A stretch of DNA of 64,000 bases, from positions 3,348,001-3,412,000 of the forward strand of contig JADJXS010000001.1 of assembly GCA_016710275.1 (NCBI GenBank), read 5' to 3'. Shown here piece after piece: positions 52,141-61,619 of this stretch. The position numbers were made by a program, and so were the translations under genes. Each line of letters starts with the position of its first letter. Position 1 is the stretch's first letter. The stretch comes from Phycisphaerales bacterium (lineage in GTDB: Bacteria > Planctomycetota > Phycisphaerae > UBA1845 > Fen-1342). Under the pieces are notes generated by a model. The model worked only from the letters and a program-made list of their open reading frames with translations. It was not told the DNA's origin and searched no databases.

Positions 52141-54681
52141 ATGGACCGGGTCAGAGAGCGCACACTTTTTGTCATTTTCTTCCTGGCCGGCGCGCCAGCC
52201 CTGATTTATCAGGTCGCCTGGCACCGGGTTCTGAAGCTCTATTTCGGCGTTGACATCTATTCGACGGCGATCATCGTCTCGACCTTCCTGCTCGGGCTGG
52301 GTCTGGGGGCGCTGATCGGCGGCGTTCTGGCCGATCGCTCGCGCCGCCCCGGCTTCTGGTACGCCCTCGTCGAGATGGCGATGGGCGGCTTCGGCATGAT
52401 CAGCCTGCCGCTCTTCGCCGCCGTCGGCTCCGCCCTGGCGGGCACCTCGCTGGGCTGGATGATCGCCGCGGACTTCCTGTTGCTCCTGATCCCCACGTCG
52501 CTGATGGGCATGACCATGCCCCTGATGTGCCGGGCGGTCATCCACGACGACGCGCGCCTCGGCCGGAAACTCGCCGGTCTGTACGCCGTCAACACGCTCG
52601 GCGCGGCCGCCGGCGCCGTGCTCACCTGCTACATCCTGATCGGGCCGCTGGGGCTGGATGGCACGACCTGGCTGGCCGCCGGGCTGAACGTGGGCCTGGC
52701 TTTCATCATGCTCGGCGTCGGCAACACGGCCGGACGCGGGGCTGCGTCGCCGGCCGTCGTTGAGCCGCAGCCGGCACGGCGCGCCGTTCGCAACGACGCT
52801 TCCGAGCCGGGATTGAGCTATCGCGGCGTGCTGATCGCGGCGATGGCGTCGGGGGCGATCGCACTGGGCTTTGAGGTGATCTGGTACCGCGTGATCGGCT
52901 GCCTGTTGCACGGTACCGTGTACGTCTTCGGCACGCTGCTGTTCTTCTACCTGCTGGGGCTTGGCGCCGGTTCTCTGGCCGCCCAGCGCAGCATCGACAA
53001 GCCCGGAGCCGCCACGCGTTTCGCCTGGGCGCAGATCGGCATCGGCGTCTACTCGCTGATCCTGTTCTGCGTGATCGGCTACCTGTCGTGGCTGCCCGGC
53101 CTGCGTCACGCGCTGGTGGCCTCGACGCTGCTGAGCTTCCACCCCGCCCCCGAGCTGGTCGCCGGGCGCGTCAACGCCGTCACGCTCTATTCGGCCTTCG
53201 ACCTGATCGGCTGGAACATGCTGATCCTGTTCGTACCGACGTTCCTGATGGGCTATGGATTCCCGAACCTGATCCGTGCCGGCAGCCGCTCGGTGCAGCA
53301 GCTCGGCAACTCGCTGGGCGGGATTTACTTCGCAAACATCGTCGGCTCGGCGGTCGGATCGCTCGCAGTCGGCTTTGTCGGCGTGGAATTCCTCGGCACT
53401 GAACACACGCTTCGAGTCCTGATCGTGGCGGCCATCGCCGTCGGAGCAATCACGTTGTGGCGGGCCGCGCCCGATCGCGTGCGGGCAATGGGCATTTCGC
53501 TCCCGCGCCGCACCGCCGCCGGCGGAGCGCTGGCCCTGATGTGCGTCGCGGCACTGGTCTTCCCCGGCGCGACGCGCATCCTGCGGGCCATTCACGCCGC
53601 CGATCAGCCCGGCGTTGAGTTCACCGTGCATGAGGATCGGACCGGCGTCGTCGCCCTGCGCATGCAGACGCGGCAGATCGCGTTCGGACAGGAAGATCGA
53701 ATCATCAACCGCTGGCGTCTGCTGATCGACGGCGCCTCGCACGGCAGCCTCGATCACGGGCTGGACGAAGCCGGGTCGGAGGTCGAACTGGTCGCGGCCC
53801 TGGCTGCGGTCGAGTCGCCGCGGCGCGTGCTGTGCATCGGCCTGGGCGACGGCATGATCTGCAACGCCGCCGTCGCCGATGAACGGGTCGAGGAAGTGGT
53901 CATCGTCGAGCTGAACAGCGGCCTGAAGGACATGCTCTGCCGTACCGAGCAGGGTCGTGCGATTTTCGATTCGGGGAAAGTGCGCTTCGTGGTCGATGAC
54001 GGCCGCCGCTGGCTGCTGGCCAACCCCGCGGAGGCCTTCGACGTCATCACCATGTTCCCGCTTCATGCGGCCCACGCCGGCAGCGGCACGCTCTACAGCG
54101 CCGAATTCGCCCGCCTGCTTCATCAACGGCTGACGCCCGGCGGGCTGCTTTACTCGCGCACGCAGGATCTGTACTGCTCGGCGCGGACGCTGGCCGTGGA
54201 ATTCCCGCATGTGCTGCGGGTGGATCGCTCCGTCTATCTGGCATCCGATCGCGAATTCACCTTCGACGCCGACCGCCTTCCGGCCGGTTTTGAAATCGCC
54301 GCGCGCGTGACCGCCGATCGCGACCTGATCCTGCACAGCACCGCCGGAGCACGGATCAACGGCGACCTGCGACCGAATTCCGAGTACTACCTGACCTACC
54401 CCTACGCCCGCTACCTGGCCACGCTCGATCGCGATCCGCTGCCGTTCTCGCTCGCCGCGGTCGGCCGCGCAGCGCCGATCTCCATGCGCGGCGGCGCCAG
54501 TGCGATTGCGTCCGCGACCACCGTCCGCCGCGTTCCGCCGCGCGCCGGAGCGGGTGGAATGAACCTCGGTTTCGTCGGCCCGTCCACCGCCTGGCCGGGA
54601 ATCGCGGCACACCTGGTCTCACAGATTCCCACCGCGGCCGATGACCTGCTGAGTCGCATCGCGGCCGCCCGATCCCGCTGA
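52141..54681 (+). CDS. Membrane protein fused to a spermidine-synthase-like domain
   Basis: The ATG at 52141 follows GGAG and gives 846 residues; an upstream frame to 52093 is unsupported. The N-terminal 460 residues hold about 12 membrane helices (FVIFFLAGAPALIYQVAW first), with MFS-like turns LADRSRRPG and LGLGLGALIGGVL. The C-terminal 350 residues carry a spermidine-synthase-like Rossmann fold: RRVLCIGLGDGMICNAAV, VVIVELNSG, then FVVDDGRRWLLANPAEAFDVI. Such fusions are widespread in planctomycetes and proteobacteria but their product is unknown. The glycine loop differs from the usual GGGDG, so aminopropyl transfer is not certain. Confidence 0.88.
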   Translation: MDRVRERTLFVIFFLAGAPALIYQVAWHRVLKLYFGVDIYSTAIIVSTFLLGLGLGALIGGVLADRSRRPGFWYALVEMAMGGFGMISLPLFAAVGSALAGTSLGWMIAADFLLLLIPTSLMGMTMPLMCRAVIHDDARLGRKLAGLYAVNTLGAAAGAVLTCYILIGPLGLDGTTWLAAGLNVGLAFIMLGVGNTAGRGAASPAVVEPQPARRAVRNDASEPGLSYRGVLIAAMASGAIALGFEVIWYRVIGCLLHGTVYVFGTLLFFYLLGLGAGSLAAQRSIDKPGAATRFAWAQIGIGVYSLILFCVIGYLSWLPGLRHALVASTLLSFHPAPELVAGRVNAVTLYSAFDLIGWNMLILFVPTFLMGYGFPNLIRAGSRSVQQLGNSLGGIYFANIVGSAVGSLAVGFVGVEFLGTEHTLRVLIVAAIAVGAITLWRAAPDRVRAMGISLPRRTAAGGALALMCVAALVFPGATRILRAIHAADQPGVEFTVHEDRTGVVALRMQTRQIAFGQEDRIINRWRLLIDGASHGSLDHGLDEAGSEVELVAALAAVESPRRVLCIGLGDGMICNAAVADERVEEVVIVELNSGLKDMLCRTEQGRAIFDSGKVRFVVDDGRRWLLANPAEAFDVITMFPLHAAHAGSGTLYSAEFARLLHQRLTPGGLLYSRTQDLYCSARTLAVEFPHVLRVDRSVYLASDREFTFDADRLPAGFEIAARVTADRDLILHSTAGARINGDLRPNSEYYLTYPYARYLATLDRDPLPFSLAAVGRAAPISMRGGASAIASATTVRRVPPRAGAGGMNLGFVGPSTAWPGIAAHLVSQIPTAADDLLSRIAAARSR

Positions 54682-54700
54682 GCACGGATCGACATTCAAT

Positions 54701-54740
54701 CGCGGCGCAGCGCGCTTTGAGGGAGGCGCGTTGCGCCGCG
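54701..54740 (+). terminator. Hairpin terminator after the spermidine-synthase-like gene
   Basis: Fifteen-base arms (54701-54715 and 54726-54740, CGCGGCGCA...) pair fully, with one G-T wobble, around a ten-base loop. It lies 20 bp past the stop. The tail GTCGCTTTC is only partly T-rich. Confidence 0.7.
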
Positions 54741-54959
54741 GTCGCTTTCACGCAATCGTTGCGCTCATCCCGTGAAGAAGGGACGCAATCCCCCTGCTGA
54801 AACCCGGCCTGCCGCGCATTCTTCGCGCGACGCGCGTCACCGTCTCGCGAATTCAACCCTCCCGTCCGCATACCCGATGTACACCGGTGGACAAGGCGGT
54901 ACATTGGTTGCCGCGGATGGACCGCTGACGCGGCCCCGCGGTCCGCAAGGAGACGTGCG

Positions 54960-55169
54960 ATGTTCCGTGGCAATCTTCGACGCACCCGGGTCTGGCTGGC
55001 GACGCTGGCGGTGGGCGGCGCCCCGCTCGCTTTGCAGGGCTGCGACGTCGCCGTGCGCGACATCGTGCTCGGCGGTGTTCAGTCGGCGGCGAACGGCCTG
55101 GCGGGGACGTTCATCGACGCCTATTTCGAGTCGCTCAACGAGCCTGCAGAGAACCCCACCACCCTGTAG
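54960..55169 (+). CDS. Small lipoprotein, 69 residues
   Basis: The ATG at 54960 follows AAGGAGA at good spacing. A basic N-terminus, a hydrophobic core and the lipobox LALQGCD give a mature lipoprotein of about 40 residues, with AVRDIVLGGVQSAANGLAG and a polar end. No family is recognised. The strong ribosome site and clear signal make it a real gene despite its size. It is convergent with the FHA-GAF gene. Confidence 0.8.
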   Translation: MFRGNLRRTRVWLATLAVGGAPLALQGCDVAVRDIVLGGVQSAANGLAGTFIDAYFESLNEPAENPTTL

Positions 55170-55306
55170 TCGCGAGGGTGAATTCGGTTCGTCGCGGCGT
55201 CGCACCCGGGTCCATCGGCCCCGGTGCGCCGCCGCGCCCACTTTCACATCGTGCATTCACTCTGCGGGTGCCCAAGCCGCAACAATGTCGCCGGTCATGC
55301 ACCGCG

Positions 55307-56911
55307 CTAAACGCGATGCGCGAGGATCACCGTGATGTCATCCGGCTGCAGGCCGCCCTCGGTGAAGCTGCGCAGATCGGCCAGCATTTCCTTGAGCAAC
55401 TGGCTGGCGAGCTGCCCGAATCCGTCGCACAAGAAGTTGACGAATCGGTCCTGGCCGAACACCTCTCCCGCCCGGCTCTTGGCCGTTACCACCCCCGGCG
55501 TGAACAGCACCAGCGTCTCGCTGCTCTCCAACTCGGTGTTGCGAAGCGAATAGGACGGCGCACGCGTATCCCCCAGCATCGGCTCGGCCGGCGACGGCGC
55601 CAGCGCCCGCTCCTCCCCGCGCAGGCCGATGATGAAGGCTCCGGTCGTCCCCGCCATCGCGTAGCGCAGCGTGCCTTCGGCCGGGTCGATCAACCCCACG
55701 AAGCAATTCAGCAGCCGGTCGCGGGCCGGATCGAACAGCACATGATTCAGCGACCGCAGGAAAACGTGCGGCGGATCCTGGTGCATCGCCGCCACTCGAA
55801 ACGCCGCATGAGCCTGTGCCATGAGCATGCTGGGCAGCGGTCCGGTCGCGGGCGTGTTCGCGATCATGATCGCGGCGTGCCCCGACGCCAGCTTCACCAC
55901 GTCGTAGATGTCGCCGGTGTGCTCGCGACCGGGTTCACGAAACGCCCCGATCTGCAGCACGTCCTCCCATTGCGGCAGCTTCTTGGGCGTCAGCCGCGCC
56001 TGAATCTCATGGGCCACGCTGATCTCACCCGCCAGCATCGCGGCGCGGTTCTGCGCGATGTAGCGAAACACCGCATCGAGTTGAACCGCCAGCGTGTTCG
56101 AGAGCAGAATCAGATAGTCGAGGTCCGCCGGCGCAAATCGGCGCTCCGGGCCGTCCAGGTAGATCATGCCCAGCGTGCCGTCCGGCCCGGCGAATGGCCC
56201 GGTCATGATTCCCAGCCGCTCATCGGGAGTCCACTGCTGAATCAGCACGAACTGGGCGCGATCCAGAACGCGCGGCTTGAGCTTTTCGCCGGCCTCGGGC
56301 AGGTCCGCGGACTGCCCCGAATTCGTGCGCCCCTGGACATACTCCATCACCCCGTAGTTCACCCGTCGAATGCCGATCCACACCCGCTGCGGCGAGAAGG
56401 CCGACTGGATCGCCTCCAGCGCCACCTCCATGATCTGTTCGGGCGTGATGCAGGATGCCAGCTTCAGGTTCACCTGGCCGATCCGCTGCACGTGCAACGG
56501 CTGCACGCCGATCGCCTCATCCGTCCGCTTCACGAGCGAGCCGGGCGGCAATTGCGATGTCTGCGCGAAGCGCGTCAGGTGTGCCACTGACGTGGTGATT
56601 TCCGGCCGCCAGGCCGCTTCGGTAGATTCCTGCATCACCTCGATGACCACCGACCCGACCCGCACTTCATCCCCCGCACGCAGCAGCACGCGCCCGTCGA
56701 TGGCCGCCCCATTGACCAGGATCGCCACGACACCGCCATCCGCAGGCGTCAGTGCGTGCCCTTCATCCGTCGCGTGAATTGAACCGGCATAGGCGGGGAG
56801 ATCGGCCGGCAGGCGCACGGCGCAGTCGTCCCCGGAGCCGATCTGCACCGGGTCGCGGTCGCAGAAGACATCCGAGACGATCGCATCGCTTTCGTGTACG
56901 ACCAGGCGCAT
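55307..56911 (-). CDS. FHA-GAF-PP2C-like regulatory protein with altered metal ligands
   Basis: This 534-residue protein has an FHA domain at 1-95 (VQIGSGDDCAVRLP, then NGAAIDGRVLLRAGDEV), a GAF domain at about 150-285, and an RsbU/SpoIIE-type phosphatase domain at 295-534. Of the four metal-binding acidic sites of that family, GD (333-334) and DD (524-525) remain. The DVSGHG motif reads ANTPATG (351-357) and the TDG motif reads TPG (471-473). Catalysis is therefore doubtful. It may be a pseudo-phosphatase that binds phosphoproteins or anti-sigma antagonists. It diverges from hslU. Confidence 0.88.
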   Translation of the reverse strand: MRLVVHESDAIVSDVFCDRDPVQIGSGDDCAVRLPADLPAYAGSIHATDEGHALTPADGGVVAILVNGAAIDGRVLLRAGDEVRVGSVVIEVMQESTEAAWRPEITTSVAHLTRFAQTSQLPPGSLVKRTDEAIGVQPLHVQRIGQVNLKLASCITPEQIMEVALEAIQSAFSPQRVWIGIRRVNYGVMEYVQGRTNSGQSADLPEAGEKLKPRVLDRAQFVLIQQWTPDERLGIMTGPFAGPDGTLGMIYLDGPERRFAPADLDYLILLSNTLAVQLDAVFRYIAQNRAAMLAGEISVAHEIQARLTPKKLPQWEDVLQIGAFREPGREHTGDIYDVVKLASGHAAIMIANTPATGPLPSMLMAQAHAAFRVAAMHQDPPHVFLRSLNHVLFDPARDRLLNCFVGLIDPAEGTLRYAMAGTTGAFIIGLRGEERALAPSPAEPMLGDTRAPSYSLRNTELESSETLVLFTPGVVTAKSRAGEVFGQDRFVNFLCDGFGQLASQLLKEMLADLRSFTEGGLQPDDITVILAHRV

Positions 56912-57268
56912 GGGCCTCCCTGCTTCTGAAACCCGGTCCGCCCCGATTCAGCCGGAGCAAACGCACCGGCGGCGACCGATAAGGCGACGGCGCGAAGCGG
57001 GTGCGCCGAGGGGTGATAATACGGGCTGTTCGGGCGCTGGACCACGCAGCGCGCAGTCCCGCAGGGAAGATCGGCAAATTGACGCCGCAATAACCACAAT
57101 CCCGCATCATTCGGGGCGATTCGGCGCGGGTTGGCAACGAAAGCGACGGATATACTCCCGCGGGTACCGCGCCGGATGACGTGGTGTCCGTCCCCGCCGC
57201 TTGGAAGCGGCCTGATTGCGGGTTGAGTTCCGGTGCGGCAGACCCAGCCGGACGTACTTGAGGACCGA
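56912..57268. promoter_or_regulatory. Divergent intergenic region with possible hslU promoter
   Basis: TTGGCA at 57131-57136 and TATACT at 57151-57156 could form a promoter for hslU, but the 14-bp spacer is short. A GATAAT near 57017 is another weak candidate. No gene is seen in the 357 bp. Confidence 0.35.
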
Positions 57269-58606
57269 ATGCAGGACCTGACCCCCCGCCAGATTGTCGA
57301 AGCCCTTGACCGGCACATTATCGGCCAGGACGCCGCCAAGCGATCGGTCGCGATTGCCGTGCGAAACCGCTGGCGGCGGCTGCGTCTGCCGCCGGCGCTG
57401 CGGGCGGATGTGCTGCCCAAGAACATCCTGATGATGGGGCCGACCGGCGTCGGCAAGACCGAGATCGCGCGGCGCATTGCGGCGCTGGTCGATGCACCGT
57501 TCATCAAGGTCGAGGCCACGAAATTCACCGAGGTCGGGTATGTCGGGCGCGACGTGGACAGCATCATCCGGGATCTGGCGCATCGCGCCGTGCAACTGGA
57601 GCATCGCCGCGCCGCGGATCGCGTCCGGGAAGCGGCCCGCGCCGCGGCGCACGAGCGCCTGCTGGATCAACTGCTGCCGGGCGGAGGCAGCACGGATGAT
57701 GGGATGGAGGCGCGCGAACGCCGCGAGCGCACCCGCCAGAAGCTGCGCGAGCAGATTCTGTCCGGCGAACTGCCCGAGCGCATGATCGACGTGGCGGTTG
57801 AGGAGCGCGGCCCGGCCGTCAACGTCATGTCGCACATGGGGCTGGACCAGATGGGGCCGGAGTTTGAGCAGATGTTCGAGCGGCTGATGCCGCGGCAGAC
57901 GCGCCGGCAGCGCCTGCCCCTGCCGCAGGCACTGGAGATCCTGGAGCAGCAGGAGGTGGATCGCCTGATCGACGCCGACGCGCTGCACCAGGCGGCCCTG
58001 CGCCGCTGCGAGGAGTCGGGGATCGTGTTCCTCGATGAGATCGACAAGGTCTGCGGCGGGCCGTCCGAGGAGCGCACCGGCCCGGACATCTCGCGCAGCG
58101 GGGTGCAGCGCGACCTGCTGCCGCTGGTCGAGGGAACGACGGTGACGACGCGCTACGGCCTGGTGCGGACGGATCACATTCTGTTCATCGCCGCCGGGGC
58201 CTTCACGCTCAGCAGCCCCAGCGAGCTGATGCCCGAGCTGCAGGGGCGCTTCCCGATCCGCGTCTCGCTGGACGATCTCTCGCCCGAGGACATGCACCGC
58301 ATCCTCACCGAGCCGGAAAACGCACTGATCCGCCAGCAGATTGCGCTGCTCGCAACGGAGGGCGTCGAGCTTTCATTCACACCGGAGGCAATTGTCGAAA
58401 TGGCGGAGATGGCCTGCCGCGCCAATGCGAAGCTCGAAAACATCGGCGCGCGGCGGCTCTACACCATTGTCGAGAAAGTCGTTGAGGAAGTGGCCTTCAA
58501 TGCATCGGACGCGGTGAACCGCAGCGTGAACATCGACGTGGACTATGTGCGCATGCGCCTGGCCGATGCGTTGGAAGATGAGGACCGCGGGCGATACGAG
58601 TTGTAA
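57269..58606 (+). CDS. hslU: HslU-type AAA+ unfoldase subunit
   Basis: The ATG at 57269 follows GAGG and begins MQDLTPRQIVEALDRHIIGQ, the canonical HslU start, giving 445 residues; the GTG at 57233 is less likely. Walker A is GPTGVGKTE (about residue 57), the sequence ATKFTEVGYVGRDV follows, Walker B is IVFLDEIDK (about 252) and the sensor region is GRFPIRVSL. The I domain is between. It normally unfolds proteins for the HslV peptidase, inserting its C-terminus (here RGRYEL). No hslV is found upstream or elsewhere in the window. Confidence 0.97.
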   Translation: MQDLTPRQIVEALDRHIIGQDAAKRSVAIAVRNRWRRLRLPPALRADVLPKNILMMGPTGVGKTEIARRIAALVDAPFIKVEATKFTEVGYVGRDVDSIIRDLAHRAVQLEHRRAADRVREAARAAAHERLLDQLLPGGGSTDDGMEARERRERTRQKLREQILSGELPERMIDVAVEERGPAVNVMSHMGLDQMGPEFEQMFERLMPRQTRRQRLPLPQALEILEQQEVDRLIDADALHQAALRRCEESGIVFLDEIDKVCGGPSEERTGPDISRSGVQRDLLPLVEGTTVTTRYGLVRTDHILFIAAGAFTLSSPSELMPELQGRFPIRVSLDDLSPEDMHRILTEPENALIRQQIALLATEGVELSFTPEAIVEMAEMACRANAKLENIGARRLYTIVEKVVEEVAFNASDAVNRSVNIDVDYVRMRLADALEDEDRGRYEL

Positions 58607-58620
58607 CCAACGCGGTCGGC

Positions 58621-60285
58621 CTACAGCTCCTCCGCCAGCATCGAGCCGAGAATCGGCATCTGAAGCCAGTCGCCGGCGGACCAGCGAAGCGGATCGGCTC
58701 CCCATAGCGCCAGATCGGCGACGGCGCCGGGCCGCAGCGTGCCCGCGGGCGACGCGTCGCCCAGCGATTCCGCCGCGCCCTGCGTGAAACCGCGCAGCAC
58801 GTCTGCCGCCGTGATCCGCTGCCTCGGAAACCAGCCGGCCCGCGGCGCGCCGCGTTCATCCTGACGACACATCGCCGCGAAGAACGACCGCCGCGGATCA
58901 ATCGACTCGACCGGCACATCCGAACCCATCGCCAGCGTCACGCCCGCATCGCGGAGAGACGCCAGCGGAAAAGCCCGGCGCCGCGCGACCGGCCAGTGCC
59001 GGTCCGCCGTCGCAATGTCGCCGATCAGGTGGCACGGCTGCACCGACGCGACAATGCCGAGCCGCGCCATCCGCCGAACATCGGCCGGCTGCGTGCACTG
59101 GGCGTGCTCGATGCGATGAGGCGGAATCGCGGCCCGCGCCCGCGGGCCGGAGCGTCCGACGCGCTTCGCACTCTCGATCGCGTCGATCGTCTCGCGCACC
59201 GCGCGATCGCCGATGGCATGCACCCACACGCACCACCCGTGTGCGACCGCTTCTCTCACCGCCTCACGCAGCGTCGCACCGTGCACCACGCCCACCCCGC
59301 GATAGCCCGGCCGACCGGGGTAATCGTCGAGCATCAGCGCCGTCTGAGAGCCGAGGGTGCCGTCGGAAAATATCTTGATTGCTGCCAGCCGGAACCACGG
59401 GTCGCCGACGCCGCTGCCGAGTCCCAGTGCGTACGCCTGTGCGCGGAGATCGAACGGTACGGAATGGGCGATGCGCAGCCGCAGTTCGCCGGCGCGTCGC
59501 AGCCGCTGAAACGTGCGAATCGACGCGGCATCGTCCAGCACATGCACGCCTGTGAAGCCCAACCGCCGTGCGACGCCGGTCGCCCGCGCCAGCGCCCCTT
59601 CCACCAGGCGCTGATCGGCCGGAGCCGGGCTGTGCGCCAGCTCCGCCAGCGGATTCGGAAGCGCGTCGAGCGCCGCTTCGAGCACGATGCCGCTCGGCTC
59701 GCCGCGCGCATCTCGCCGGTAGCTGCCGCCGGGCGGGTCGGCTGTTCGTCGCGCGATGCCCGCAGCGCGCAGCCCGGCCGTGTTGAGCCAGGCGACGTGC
59801 CCATCGCGGCTGCGCACCATGCACGGCACATCGGGGATGGCGGCGTCCAGCTCGCGGGCGGTGGGAAACCCGCCTCCCCAGACGTTCATGTCGAAGCCGC
59901 GCCCCAGCACCCAGCCGCGAACCGGCCGGCCGCTGCGAAGCAGTTGCTGGGCTTCCGCGAGGCTGCCAGCGCTCTGCACGTCCACGACGCAGCCGTCCAT
60001 CAGCGCCCAGTAGAAGAAATGCGTGTGCGCGTCCGTTAGCCCCGGCGTGATCCATGCGTCGCCGAGGTCGATCATTCGTGCGCTGCGCGGTGCGAGCGCC
60101 CGCAATCGGCGTCTCGCTCCGACCGCCAGGACGCGCCCGCCGCGCACCAGCAACGCATCGGCGACCGGACCGGAGTACGGATATTGTGCGTAGACGCGGC
60201 GGGCGAGAATCAGCCGCAGGGCGTCGGGGTCGATGGGGCGTTCAGGCGCTGCGCCGCGGGTGCGGGCGCGGGATGGGCTGCTCAT
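58621..60285 (-). CDS. YtcJ-like amidohydrolase
   Basis: This 554-residue protein overlaps the end of the UvrC-like gene by 4 bp (ATGA). It has the amidohydrolase pattern TPGLTDAHTHFFYWAL (metal-binding HxH, about residue 85), then VHAIGDRAVRETID and PHRIEHAQ, ending in SDVPVESIDPRRSF and PGAVADLALWG. This is the YtcJ/formamidase-like branch of amidohydrolase family 3. It hydrolyses a C-N bond in an unknown amide. The link to a DNA-repair-like partner is unexplained. Confidence 0.92.
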   Translation of the reverse strand: MSSPSRARTRGAAPERPIDPDALRLILARRVYAQYPYSGPVADALLVRGGRVLAVGARRRLRALAPRSARMIDLGDAWITPGLTDAHTHFFYWALMDGCVVDVQSAGSLAEAQQLLRSGRPVRGWVLGRGFDMNVWGGGFPTARELDAAIPDVPCMVRSRDGHVAWLNTAGLRAAGIARRTADPPGGSYRRDARGEPSGIVLEAALDALPNPLAELAHSPAPADQRLVEGALARATGVARRLGFTGVHVLDDAASIRTFQRLRRAGELRLRIAHSVPFDLRAQAYALGLGSGVGDPWFRLAAIKIFSDGTLGSQTALMLDDYPGRPGYRGVGVVHGATLREAVREAVAHGWCVWVHAIGDRAVRETIDAIESAKRVGRSGPRARAAIPPHRIEHAQCTQPADVRRMARLGIVASVQPCHLIGDIATADRHWPVARRRAFPLASLRDAGVTLAMGSDVPVESIDPRRSFFAAMCRQDERGAPRAGWFPRQRITAADVLRGFTQGAAESLGDASPAGTLRPGAVADLALWGADPLRWSAGDWLQMPILGSMLAEEL

Positions 60286-61571
60286 GCGGGAGACTCCGAT
60301 TCGCCCGGTGGCGACGCTTCCGGCGGGTCGGCGGTTGTCACGCTGCCCGCGTCCTCCGATTCGGCGATGGACTCAATGACCGGCTCTGCGACGGACCCCT
60401 CCGCAGAGCGCTGCAGCGACGCCCATCGCGCGGCGATCTGTTCGCTCGCGTCGGCAGGAACGCTGCGACCCGGCAACTGCAACACGATCGACCGCTCCGC
60501 CGCCGATCCGCCCAGCCATTGCGCCACGAGCCATGCCTGCTCCATGCGCAGCACCGGCTCAGCGCGAGCGGCGGACTCGTCGCAATCACGCAGCACGACG
60601 GGGATCCACGTGACCGCCTCGGCGGCCAGGCGCTTCGCGGCGATCGGCCCGTGGACGCGCAATTCGCCGCGATCAAACAGGTACATGGTCCACGCCTGTC
60701 GGCGGGCCACGCGGGTCGCGAACCAGAGCGACCAATCGTCGGCCGCGTGAACCCGCGGGGCGGTGTCGCGCTGCCAGCGGCGGATGAAATCGGCCTGCCG
60801 CTTGAGTACGCCAGCGTCCTCAAAGCGCAGCTCGGCGGCCGCGCGGGCCATTTGATCCTGCACCAGGCGGGCTGCTTCCTCCTGCTCCCCGCGGACGAAT
60901 CGCCACGCAGCCGCGACCCGCGCCGCGTAGCGCTCCAGCGGCGCGGAGCCGTCGCAGGGAGCATCGCAGCGCCCCATGTCAGCATAGGCGCAGCGTCGCC
61001 CACCCGGGGCGCGGCGGACCTCGGCCGGATAGCGGCACAACTCGAACAGATCCTGCAACCCCTCCAGCGCTCGTTGCGCCTCACCCGCCGTCCCCCACGG
61101 ACCCACGAATGCGCCGTCGTCCGCGTAGACGCGCTCGCTGACGCGGATTTCGGGGACGCCGCGACCGCGGACCTGCTGGAGGAAGGCCGCCGGGGCGAAG
61201 GGCAGCAGCTCGCGGTAGCGGCGCGGCCATGCATCACGGCAAGCGCGAAAGTAGCGCCAGCGGGCCTCGAACGCGCCTCCCACCTCGCGCCAACGCACCG
61301 CCCGCACGACGCTCGCCAGCTCCGCGCGGCGGCCCGAGCCGCCGCCCGCCGACGGCGCCGTCGCATCCGTCGCGGCGGGGCAGAGTCGCGCCGTGACGGC
61401 ACTGCGAAGGTGCTGAGTGGTCGCAAGCTGAATCGCCGAGCCGGCGGAGTCCATCAACAGGTACACGGCCGGAGCCGCGGGCAGTTGCGACAGGACCGCA
61501 GTTGCGTCGGACTCGCCGGTCCAGCGCCGCTCGGATGGAAGCGATTCGCAGAGTGTGGCGGCAGCGTTCAT
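60282..61571 (-). CDS. Degenerate UvrC/Cho-like protein
   Basis: I use the ATG at 61571, giving 429 residues; a TTG at 61610 in frame is weaker. The N-terminus resembles a UvrC GIY-YIG domain (LPAAPAVYLLMDSAGSAI) but the second half of the motif, normally YVGK, reads QLATT, so catalytic residues are missing. A cysteine cluster (CAYADMGRCDAPCDG, about residues 200-215) matches the UvrC region, followed by a UvrB-binding-type helix pair (QMARAAAELRFEDAGVLKRQ). The UvrC C-terminal RNase H and HhH domains are absent. It may be an inactive repair accessory or regulator. Confidence 0.82.
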   Translation of the reverse strand: MNAAATLCESLPSERRWTGESDATAVLSQLPAAPAVYLLMDSAGSAIQLATTQHLRSAVTARLCPAATDATAPSAGGGSGRRAELASVVRAVRWREVGGAFEARWRYFRACRDAWPRRYRELLPFAPAAFLQQVRGRGVPEIRVSERVYADDGAFVGPWGTAGEAQRALEGLQDLFELCRYPAEVRRAPGGRRCAYADMGRCDAPCDGSAPLERYAARVAAAWRFVRGEQEEAARLVQDQMARAAAELRFEDAGVLKRQADFIRRWQRDTAPRVHAADDWSLWFATRVARRQAWTMYLFDRGELRVHGPIAAKRLAAEAVTWIPVVLRDCDESAARAEPVLRMEQAWLVAQWLGGSAAERSIVLQLPGRSVPADASEQIAARWASLQRSAEGSVAEPVIESIAESEDAGSVTTADPPEASPPGESESPA

Positions 61572-61619
61572 GCGAGGCGGATTGTCAGGTCGCGGAGTGG
61601 AATCGGGCAACCGCCGATT

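Noticed and set aside
52105..54612. Leftward 835-codon frame opposite the spermidine-synthase-like gene
   Set aside because: It is Gln/Asp/Arg-rich shadow sequence with no motifs; the rightward frame has membrane helices and a SAM fold.
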